DNA of 64,000 bases from contig JBAXXL010000001.1 of the NCBI GenBank assembly GCA_037127915.1, positions 1 through 64,000 of the forward strand. The letters run 5' to 3'. The first letter of the stretch is position 1. Each line of letters begins with the position of its first letter. Shown here piece after piece: positions 41,835 to 48,835 of the stretch. The notes under the pieces are model-generated. The model was not told where the DNA came from. It saw only the letters and a list, made by a program, of their open reading frames with translations, and did no database searches. Origin of the DNA: JBAXXL01 sp037127915. Its GTDB lineage: Bacteria > Bacteroidota > Ignavibacteria > Kapaibacteriales > UBA2268. The translations under genes were made by a program, and so were the position numbers.

Positions 41835-43217
41835 ATGAAAATAACCAGCAAATATATATTACGCAATTTAGCGGCACCACTGTTCTTCGGAACTTTTACG
41901 ATAGTATTCCTATTCGTAATGCAGTTCCTTATGAACAACTTATATAAATTCGTAGGCAAAGGTCTCGACGATTGGCTCTTCGTTCAGCTCGTAATTTATA
42001 ATCTCCCTTGGATGACGGTTATTTCTATGCCGATGGGTGTGGTTTTCGCTTGTGTTATGGGTTTCGGCACAATGTCGGCGAATAATGAGATAACAGTTTT
42101 AAAAGCAGGAGGCGAAAGTTTATATAAAATGATGCGCCCTGTAATTATTTTCGGCATTTTACTAACCTATTTCATGTTCTGGTTCAATGACGAAGTATTA
42201 CCCGAATCCAATCATAAAGCCAAAGTGCTTTTCGGCGATATGCAAAGAGCAAAACCGACAATGATTTTGGAACCCGGGCAATTTTCGAACGATATTGAAG
42301 GTTATTCGATTTTAGCCCGCACAATTGATACCTCATCAAATAAACTTTATGGCTTAACGGTTTATGAACAGAAAAACCCCAATAATCAAAATATAATTAC
42401 TGCCGATTCGGGAACAATGTCATTTTCGCGCGACTATTCGCACTTTATTATTGAAATGCAGAGTGGAGAAATCCATAGCTTCCGCCAAAACCGATTAGGA
42501 CAATACAAACGAATCGACTTCGAGGATTATAAATTAACAGCGTGGGCTTATGGTTTTGGATTTTCCAGAACCGATGAGGAAGATATTAGACGCGACGATA
42601 GAGAAATGAACATAAAAGCTATGCGCAAAATTGTCTGGGATGCTCAAAAAGTAGTTGATAGCACAAATAAGAAAATTAAGCGGACATTAGCAGAACATCT
42701 GGATTACATATTTTTGGGTAAACCTCAGAAATCATTTGAACAAATGTTCGGAAACGCAATTTTCACCGATAAAATTTTTAATGGAAATATTACTCGCAAA
42801 GCGGCTGTGCAAAGAGTTGCGCAGCAAACTTCTCTTTTCTCTTCCATTTTAACAACAGATGTTAATAGAATCAACAGCCAAGAGAAAACAATCCAACAAT
42901 ACACTGTGGAAATACAAAAGAAATATGCTATACCAATAGCGTGTATCTTATTTGTTTTTGTGGGTTGTCCCTTGGGAATTATGTCTAAGAAAGGAAATTT
43001 CGGTTTTGCCGCTGGAATCAGCTTCGCATTTTATATATTCTATTGGGCTTTTTTGATGGGCGGTGAAAAATTTGCCGATAGAGGCGTTCTACCGGCAAAT
43101 ATAAGTATGTGGGTTGGTAATGCTATTATATTAATTATGGGACTATTGCTTACAGCGCGTGTAAACAATGAATCCTTTAGAATCGGCCTGCCAAAATTTT
43201 TATTGAAAAAGAAATAA
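41835..43217 (+). CDS. LptF/LptG (YjgP/YjgQ) family permease
   Basis: 460 residues. Three membrane segments at the N-terminus (about 13-125), a large periplasmic domain with SGEIHSFR, and three at the C-terminus (about 365-450, VFVGCPLGIMSKKGNFGFAA). This is the fold of the inner-membrane permeases that, with the LptB ATPase, extract lipopolysaccharide. LptF and LptG are too alike to separate by eye. The N-terminal segment LKAGGESLYKMMRP is the cytoplasmic coupling helix typical of the family. Confidence 0.9.
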   Translation: MKITSKYILRNLAAPLFFGTFTIVFLFVMQFLMNNLYKFVGKGLDDWLFVQLVIYNLPWMTVISMPMGVVFACVMGFGTMSANNEITVLKAGGESLYKMMRPVIIFGILLTYFMFWFNDEVLPESNHKAKVLFGDMQRAKPTMILEPGQFSNDIEGYSILARTIDTSSNKLYGLTVYEQKNPNNQNIITADSGTMSFSRDYSHFIIEMQSGEIHSFRQNRLGQYKRIDFEDYKLTAWAYGFGFSRTDEEDIRRDDREMNIKAMRKIVWDAQKVVDSTNKKIKRTLAEHLDYIFLGKPQKSFEQMFGNAIFTDKIFNGNITRKAAVQRVAQQTSLFSSILTTDVNRINSQEKTIQQYTVEIQKKYAIPIACILFVFVGCPLGIMSKKGNFGFAAGISFAFYIFYWAFLMGGEKFADRGVLPANISMWVGNAIILIMGLLLTARVNNESFRIGLPKFLLKKK

Positions 43218-43223
43218 TCAATT

Positions 43224-44480
43224 TTAAGTTTTTTGTTTTTTCTTCTTTGCGGCCGGAAATAATACATTATTTAGTATTAATCTATAGCCGGGTGAGTTCT
43301 TGTGCAAGCTTACGTCCGTCGCGGGATCACCGATTTTATGAGTATAATCTTCGGGGTCGTGTCCGCCGTACCAAGTAAAAAATCCTCTACCGAATTTGCC
43401 GTATATATATTTCACTTGGTCAGTTCCTTCGCGCTCTCCTAATATAGTCACCGAAGGTTTTACAAATTCACGGTGAAATGCGGAAGTTTGTCCGACAAAT
43501 CCTTTGATTACATTTGCGTGGTTTTGGGTCAGCATAGTTGGGACAGGGTCGTATTTCGCAGAAAAATCAAACAAAGTAAAATAGTCTGTTTCCTGAGTGT
43601 TCAATAGATCTTCTGCCGGAATATCAATATCGGAAAATTCATATACCGAAGGATCGTTTATCACTTTGAAGTTTTGGAAAGCAAAAGTATTGTCGTAATT
43701 CAGCTTTTGATTATCGCTCGGGTCAACAGGGTCTCCATCGAATACATCGGGGCAAATATCTGTATTTTGAGCGGCTAAAGCTATATCGTAGCTGTCGGTG
43801 GCACTGCACATAGCAAATAAAAAACCGCCGGAAGCTACATATTCACGCATTTTTTGTGCTACATTTAGTTTCATTTTAGAAACTTTAGCATATCCCAATT
43901 TCTCAGCCATGGTTTGGTTCGATGTTACCATTGTTATATACCACGGGGTATTTGCATACGAAAGCCAAAATTTACCATACTGCCCAGTGAAATCTTCGTG
44001 ATGCAAATGTATCCAATCAAAATCTTTCAATTTATCGTTTAGTACTTCTTCGTCCCAAATAGGAGTGTAAGGCACTTCGGCATACTCAAGCACTAATCGT
44101 ACCGCATCGTCCCAAGGTTGTGCAGTAGGCGGGACGTAAACCGCTATTCTCGGTGCTTTTTCCAAACGGACAACATCCATATTTGTGTTTTCGTCCTGAA
44201 CTTCGGCATATATTTGATTAGCATTAGCATCGCTGATTACTTCATAATCAACACCGCGTAATTGGCACTCTGCAACGATATCTTCATCGTAATCGAACAT
44301 AAAGCTGCCTGAACGGTAATTCAGTAGCCATTCTCCGGTACCGCCATCGGTTAACCACCAAAACGTAATTCCATACGCTTTCAAATGGTCAGTTTGCGAT
44401 AAATCCATTGGTATTAATATTTTTTCACTATAAGCGGTCGTTGTTATGATTAATATCAAACAAAAAAGAATCTTTCTCAT
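43224..44480 (-). CDS. Exported protein of the family often mislabelled asparagine synthetase B
   Basis: 418 residues with signal peptide MRKILFCLILIITTTAYS. Then KILIPMDLSQTDHLKAYGIT, WLLNYRSGSF, WIHLHHEDFTGQYGKFW and FLFAMCSATDSYDIAL. This family is widespread in Bacteroidota and commonly carries the asparagine synthetase B label, which its sequence does not support: there is no N-terminal Cys glutaminase and no ATP site. The Cys in FAMCSATDS with nearby His and Glu recalls a class I glutamine-amidotransferase-like fold. Lies 9 nt after rsmB. Function unknown. Confidence 0.78.
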   Translation of the reverse strand: MRKILFCLILIITTTAYSEKILIPMDLSQTDHLKAYGITFWWLTDGGTGEWLLNYRSGSFMFDYDEDIVAECQLRGVDYEVISDANANQIYAEVQDENTNMDVVRLEKAPRIAVYVPPTAQPWDDAVRLVLEYAEVPYTPIWDEEVLNDKLKDFDWIHLHHEDFTGQYGKFWLSYANTPWYITMVTSNQTMAEKLGYAKVSKMKLNVAQKMREYVASGGFLFAMCSATDSYDIALAAQNTDICPDVFDGDPVDPSDNQKLNYDNTFAFQNFKVINDPSVYEFSDIDIPAEDLLNTQETDYFTLFDFSAKYDPVPTMLTQNHANVIKGFVGQTSAFHREFVKPSVTILGEREGTDQVKYIYGKFGRGFFTWYGGHDPEDYTHKIGDPATDVSLHKNSPGYRLILNNVLFPAAKKKKQKT

Positions 44481-44489
44481 ATTTCCCTA

Positions 44490-45857
44490 TTATTTTTTTA
44501 TCAGTCTCGCGGCGAACCCGCCGTCAATATCATGTAGATGCGGCCAAACGAGCATCATTCCGTTTTTGCAAATTTCTTTTGGTAGATATTTTTCCGCTGG
44601 GTCTAATTCAAAATCAGGATATGTTTGCAAAAACCATTCGACATTTTCTTCATTTTCCATCGGGTCAATCGTGCAGGTGGAATAAACAAAAACACCACCG
44701 CTTTGCATTTGCTCCGCCACGTTTTTCATTATTTCTCTTTGTGAATCAGCCATTCTTCTGATATCCGCAAATTCACGTTTCCATTTTATATCCGGTTTCT
44801 TTCTGATTGTTCCTAAGCCGGAACATGGTACATCCGCAAAAATAATATCATAAGGTTCTTCAAATACTACAGTTTTAGCATCTGCCACATCGGTATGAAT
44901 AATATCAAATCCGTAGCGTTCAGCACCCTGCTCTATAAACCGTAATTTATTCGGATGCAAATCGTAAGCCGTAATATAACCTTCGTTATTCATCAGCTCT
45001 GCGAAATAAAATGTCTTACCACCCGGCGCGGCGCAAATATCGGCAATCCGCTGTCCTAGTTTCGGCGAAGCCAATTGAACAGCTAACGATGCTGTTGGGT
45101 CTTGTATTGCGACTTTCCCGCTTATGAATAAATCACTATTCGCAATATCCCATCGTGAATTGTATAATTTCAAAGTATTCGGATGCAAAAGGCAATTTTC
45201 GTATTCTATTTCGTGCTTGGTGAAGATTTCTTGAACTTCTTCAACTTTCGCTTTCAAAGTATTAACTCTAACCGGCACATAAGGTCTTTTATTATTTTGC
45301 TCCATCAGAAGACGTGCATCGGCATCGCCCATAACATTGCAATAGCGTTTTGAGAGCCATTTTGGATGAGAAGTCAAAATACCAAGGTGGTAATAAAAAT
45401 CATCTTTTGCTTCGGGATAGCGAATAGATGAAAAATTCCTTGCGATATTTCGCAGTACACCATTGGCAACATTTGCGGCTTTTTGACCCTGAATCCGTTT
45501 TACGATTTCAACTGATTCGTCAATCGCCGCATAATCAGGCACTTTGTCCAAATATAACATTTGATACAATGCTATACGCATCGAATTTTTAATAATATTG
45601 AGGCATTTTTGATAATCACCTTGGTAAAATCCGATCAGTACATAATCTAATTTTAAACGCCAACGAACTACTCCATTCACCAATTCAGTTAACAATGCCT
45701 TATCTTGCGGGCTCATATCGGCTTTCACAAAAGCGTGTTTTACGAGTATATCGAGATAAGAATCGCTTCTATCGAAGCGAGTCAAGATCTTTACCGCTAA
45801 AAATCTGGTATTATTCTGAAAATCATCCTCAATTAATATTTCGTTTTCTTGTTCCAT
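44490..45857 (-). CDS. rsmB: 16S rRNA (cytosine-5-)-methyltransferase RsmB
   Basis: 455 residues. N-terminal NusB-like RNA-binding domain (about 15-140) and C-terminal Fmu/Nol1-Sun m5C methyltransferase. SAM motif ADICAAPGGKTFYFAELM, motif IV FADVPCSGLGTIRKKPDIKW and motif VI VYSTCTIDPMENEE carry the two catalytic Cys. Expected to methylate C967 (E. coli numbering) of 16S rRNA. First gene of a two-gene unit with the 43224 gene. Confidence 0.93.
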   Translation of the reverse strand: MEQENEILIEDDFQNNTRFLAVKILTRFDRSDSYLDILVKHAFVKADMSPQDKALLTELVNGVVRWRLKLDYVLIGFYQGDYQKCLNIIKNSMRIALYQMLYLDKVPDYAAIDESVEIVKRIQGQKAANVANGVLRNIARNFSSIRYPEAKDDFYYHLGILTSHPKWLSKRYCNVMGDADARLLMEQNNKRPYVPVRVNTLKAKVEEVQEIFTKHEIEYENCLLHPNTLKLYNSRWDIANSDLFISGKVAIQDPTASLAVQLASPKLGQRIADICAAPGGKTFYFAELMNNEGYITAYDLHPNKLRFIEQGAERYGFDIIHTDVADAKTVVFEEPYDIIFADVPCSGLGTIRKKPDIKWKREFADIRRMADSQREIMKNVAEQMQSGGVFVYSTCTIDPMENEENVEWFLQTYPDFELDPAEKYLPKEICKNGMMLVWPHLHDIDGGFAARLIKK

Positions 45858-45903
45858 AGCATAAATTTGTTTATTTTTGAATTATTTATTTAACGCTAAT
45901 ATA

Positions 45904-46743
45904 ATGAATTTATTGCAAATATCAAGAACAATATTGTTAATTCTTATAATATCGACGTTTGGTGAACTTAAGGCTCAAGATCCTAACAGTCCGATTGCTC
46001 TATATTATAATTACAACAAAAAAGAAATCGGTGCTTTTATAGGTATTGGGCAGGGTTATACCAACGGATTTATTCAGGTTGACTGTCCTGAATGTGAATT
46101 TGAAAAAGCTGTAGGTGCCAATCTAAGAATAGGCGGTTTGTACGAGCAAAGTGATTCCAAATTTTTCGGATTTGGTTTATTTGCGGCTCTAAATACGACA
46201 CAATTAAAAAGCTCGTACATCCAATTGGAAACGGTAACATTGCAAAATACCAAGAACGAAAAAGTCGATGCCAGTTTCCGTAATTCCGTAACAGTAAATT
46301 TGAAACATTTTGCCGCCGGTGCTTATGTCGTTTTCAAACCAACGAAAATATTCTTTTTGCAAGCGGGTGCGTCGTTTATGCTTCCAATAGGTTCGTCATT
46401 GATTCAAGAAAAAGAGTTGCTAACAAATACAGCGAAGTTATCGAATGGGTTAATAGTCAAATTAGCAATTGATCCGACAACCGGAAATTCTCTTGTTGGC
46501 TCGGACACTAAAAAAGCGATTCTGCAAAATTCGAAATATCCTAACCTCGGGGTTCCGGTTTATGCGGATTTTGCCGCTGGATTAGAACTTGCCGCATCGA
46601 AGAAAGTTGTTATATGCCCTATGATTGAATTTTCTTTGCCATTATTGCCAACCGCATCGGTTGGTGATAATTTCACGGTTGGCTATTGGCGATTAAGCGT
46701 AAAAGTAAAATACAATTTCTTCGAATCAAATAGCGATTATTAG
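45904..46743 (+). CDS. Outer-membrane beta-barrel-like exported protein
   Basis: 279 residues from the ATG at 45904, selected over the TTG at 45877 because it opens the signal peptide (ends ELKAQ). The mature protein alternates strands such as KKEIGAFIGIGQGYTNGFIQ, GFGLFAALNTTQLK, FLQAGASFMLPIG and YWRLSVKVKYNFF, as in small outer-membrane barrels of Bacteroidota. It has a CPECEF motif near residue 60. Divergent from rsmB; a heptamer repeat begins right at its stop codon. Specific role unknown. Confidence 0.7.
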   Translation: MNLLQISRTILLILIISTFGELKAQDPNSPIALYYNYNKKEIGAFIGIGQGYTNGFIQVDCPECEFEKAVGANLRIGGLYEQSDSKFFGFGLFAALNTTQLKSSYIQLETVTLQNTKNEKVDASFRNSVTVNLKHFAAGAYVVFKPTKIFFLQAGASFMLPIGSSLIQEKELLTNTAKLSNGLIVKLAIDPTTGNSLVGSDTKKAILQNSKYPNLGVPVYADFAAGLELAASKKVVICPMIEFSLPLLPTASVGDNFTVGYWRLSVKVKYNFFESNSDY

Positions 46744-46776
46744 TTATGAGTTATAAGTTATAAGTTATAAGTTATG
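46742..46776 (+). repeat. Heptanucleotide repeat, AGTTATR type, five units
   Basis: AGTTATG, three AGTTATA and AGTTATG in tandem, overlapping the stop codon of the 45904 gene. Same unit as at 7433 and 51460. Confidence 0.85.
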
Positions 46777-46851
46777 AATGATGAATTTCCTCGCGTCAAA
46801 AGTTCCTTTTGATGCGATTTTTCTAATTGCATTTGATTGAAGAATCGAAGG

Positions 46852-46868
46852 TATCACAGATTGTGATA
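46852..46868. promoter_or_regulatory. TATCACA palindrome upstream of toxin-antitoxin pair
   Basis: TATCACA-GAT-TGTGATA, 88 nt before the 46957 start. Related palindromes are at 47952 and 48052. Possible operator. Confidence 0.45.
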
Positions 46869-46922
46869 GCAAATATTCAGCAAATAATTTAATAATATAA
46901 TTGTGATTTTAAATAGTTTTCG

Positions 46923-46930
46923 TAATTTTG
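46923..46930 (+). promoter_or_regulatory. Putative -7 element before the second toxin-antitoxin pair
   Basis: TAATTTTG, 26 nt upstream of 46957. Confidence 0.4.
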
Positions 46931-46956
46931 TAATATAATAATATACGGTAATTTAA

Positions 46957-47232
46957 ATGAGTAAATTATTAAATTGGAATGCTGAAAAAAATATCATTCT
47001 AATCAATGAGCGAAAAATTAGTTTTGAGCAGGTAGCTGAAAAAATAATTAGCGGAGATATTATTGATGACATATATCATCCGAATAGTGAAAAATACTTT
47101 AATCAGAGGATTTTCGTCATTGAAATCGAAAGCTATATTTATTTAGTTCCTTACATCGAAAATGAAGAAGGAATATTTTTAAAAACAATTTATCCAAGTC
47201 GTAAGTTTACAAAAATTTATTTGGGAGTGTAA
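46957..47232 (+). CDS. BrnT-like toxin
   Basis: 91 residues. LNWNAEKNIILINERKISFE then QVAEKIISGDIIDDIYHPN, YLVPYIENEEGIFLKTIYPS and RKFTKIYLG. The N-terminal W-x-x-EKN pattern, a short helix, then a four-strand sheet ending in PSRK match small RelE-fold toxins of the BrnT type and relatives annotated as toxin. The gene is 5 nt upstream of the antitoxin. Not related by sequence to the toxin at 19473, although the antitoxins are. Confidence 0.7.
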   Translation: MSKLLNWNAEKNIILINERKISFEQVAEKIISGDIIDDIYHPNSEKYFNQRIFVIEIESYIYLVPYIENEEGIFLKTIYPSRKFTKIYLGV

Positions 47233-47237
47233 AAAAA

Positions 47238-47525
47238 ATGGAAAATAAAGACTGGCGAGATTATAATTTGCCAAATGATGAAGTTGAATTGCTCGAATCT
47301 ATTGAAAGTTGCGAATGGAAAAGCATCGAAAACCTAGATGAACGAAGGAATAATCTTAGAGCTTTCTTCTCAAAGAATAATGATTCTGAAAAAATGATTA
47401 ATATCAATCTCGACAAAGATGATTTCGATAGCATTCTCAATAAAAGTAATCAATATGGAATGAATTACAAAGAATTAATAGAGAAATTAGTACATAATTT
47501 TGCTATCGGTAAAATTATGCTCTAG
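47238..47525 (+). CDS. Ribbon-helix-helix antitoxin
   Basis: 95 residues. An acidic N-terminal half (DEVELLESIESCEWKSIENL) and a C-terminal RHH core: MININLDKDDFDSILNKSNQ then YGMNYKELIEKLVHNFAIGK. This parallels the 19200 antitoxin (same GxxYxxxxxxLxHNxxxGKI ending). It is expected to bind and neutralise the 46957 product and repress the operon. Confidence 0.75.
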   Translation: MENKDWRDYNLPNDEVELLESIESCEWKSIENLDERRNNLRAFFSKNNDSEKMININLDKDDFDSILNKSNQYGMNYKELIEKLVHNFAIGKIML

Positions 47526-47659
47526 AATGAAAATTAATTAGCCTCATCAATTTTTCATGGCATTAAAAGTTTCTTTTGATGCGATGTTGATAATAGAGAT
47601 AGAATTAAAATAATTATTGAATAATAAAATGATAATTATGAACTTTATTATTTAAGTAC

Positions 47660-48022
47660 TTATTCTTTTTTCTCATCTATTATAAAACCAATTTGACGCT
47701 TTGGTTTTGTATCCTGAACAAACAAGCTTTCAACTAAGTCTTTTAATGATTCTACATCGTATTCTAAGGTGTCAAGCCTTTTAAATATCTCATTGTGTAA
47801 GCTTGCAAATTTTCTAAGTTGAACAAATGTTCTCATAATTGCGATATTTACTTCGATCGCTTTTTCACTTTTCAGCACAGTAGATAACATAGCAACGCCT
47901 TGTTCCGTAAAAGCGAATGGTAATGATGGTGAAAATTTCCGATATTGGAGCTTATCACAATTTGTGATAACATCATTAAATTCTCCTAATAAATTTTCTT
48001 CTCTGATTAACAATTCTTGCAT
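47660..48022 (-). CDS. ORF6N-domain protein, N-terminally shortened
   Basis: 120 residues. It keeps the second half of the ORF6N domain (SPSLPFAFTEQGVAMLSTVL, KAIEVNIAIMRTFVQLRKFA) and a coiled-coil tail (HNEIFKRLDTLEYDVESLKD). It lacks the first half of about 50-60 residues that carries the start of this phage-type DNA-binding domain. The ATG at 48022 is the only plausible start. Two copies of a TATCACA palindrome are present, one within the coding sequence (VITNCDKL) and one 30 nt upstream. Either a truncated gene or a domesticated short form. The rest of 48023-48371 shows no gene. Confidence 0.6.
   Translation of the reverse strand: MQELLIREENLLGEFNDVITNCDKLQYRKFSPSLPFAFTEQGVAMLSTVLKSEKAIEVNIAIMRTFVQLRKFASLHNEIFKRLDTLEYDVESLKDLVESLFVQDTKPKRQIGFIIDEKKE
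47952..47970. repeat. TTATCACAA palindrome inside the ORF6N gene
   Basis: TTATCACAA-T-TTGTGATAA, 9-bp arms. Nearly identical to the copy at 48052-48068 and related to 46852-46868. Confidence 0.7.
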
Positions 48023-48051
48023 AATCTAATCCTATATTCAAAACAATAAGG

Positions 48052-48068
48052 TATCACAATTTGTGATA
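48052..48068. promoter_or_regulatory. TATCACAA palindrome upstream of the ORF6N gene
   Basis: TATCACAA-T-TTGTGATA, 30 nt before the 48022 start. The position suits an operator for autoregulation. Confidence 0.5.
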
Positions 48069-48398
48069 AGCTCATTATAAAGCTATTACTTTATGATTGA
48101 CTATTTTTGTATTTAATCTAAACCTTATCGCAAATTTAAACAATTTCAATTTAATAGCAAAAATATCTGCGCAAATCTGCCCTATCATCTTCATCTGCTC
48201 CCTATTAATATGCGCAGCGTAAACTTTGGAAGTAATAATAATAGAGTTCTATTTACATTTATACTCCCGCTTTGGAAGATATTTTTCCCGAATTATTTGT
48301 TTATATTAGATATTGTTCATAATTTGGAATCGTAAAGAAGGGCAAAACTATAAAAACCTTTTTTATTAATTATGATACAAATATTTATAGGTGTTGCT

Positions 48399-48833
48399 AT
48401 GAAAAAATTGATTCTGATAATAGTATGTTTATTGGGTTTCTTCAGCCTGTCGGCAAAAGAGCAGACAATAGTAATAAAAACTTCGGGTGGTGCCGAAAGG
48501 CAGGTTTTAGACAAAAACGAAAAACCTACCGGTGCAACTTTCATTGGTTACAGCAGTATTAGCTTGAATCAGGATGATAATGATAATATTACTCTGAATT
48601 GCTCCGACGAAGGATGGGAACCTTGCGAGTTGGACCCGCGAACCATAAAATTAAAATGTGATTACGAAGATTTGCTTAATATTGCTATCGGCAAAATCAA
48701 AAAAGGTGAAAACAATGGTAAATTCAACGATGTAATTACCAAAGGCAAAAAGAAATTTACTAGAACAGTTAAATGGACTTCTACAGGCATTTATAAATCC
48801 TCAAAAATCACAATAATATTAAAAGATGCTTAG
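48399..48833 (+). CDS. Small exported protein of unknown function
   Basis: 144 residues from the ATG at 48399; an upstream ATG at 48372 adds nine residues before the signal peptide. The signal peptide ends FFSLSA (about 18). The mature part is strand-rich with two Cys (NCSDEGWEPCELDPR) and ends in KSSKITIILKD. No family recognised. It is 2 nt upstream of the large T9SS cargo and probably cotranscribed with it. Confidence 0.65.
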   Translation: MKKLILIIVCLLGFFSLSAKEQTIVIKTSGGAERQVLDKNEKPTGATFIGYSSISLNQDDNDNITLNCSDEGWEPCELDPRTIKLKCDYEDLLNIAIGKIKKGENNGKFNDVITKGKKKFTRTVKWTSTGIYKSSKITIILKDA

Positions 48834-48835
48834 TT

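Noticed and set aside
43224..44480. Annotation as asparagine synthetase B
   Set aside because: It has a signal peptide, no N-terminal catalytic Cys and no ATP-pyrophosphatase motif.
46742..46776. Heptamer array considered as a CRISPR array
   Set aside because: Seven-base units without spacers, and no cas genes in the window.
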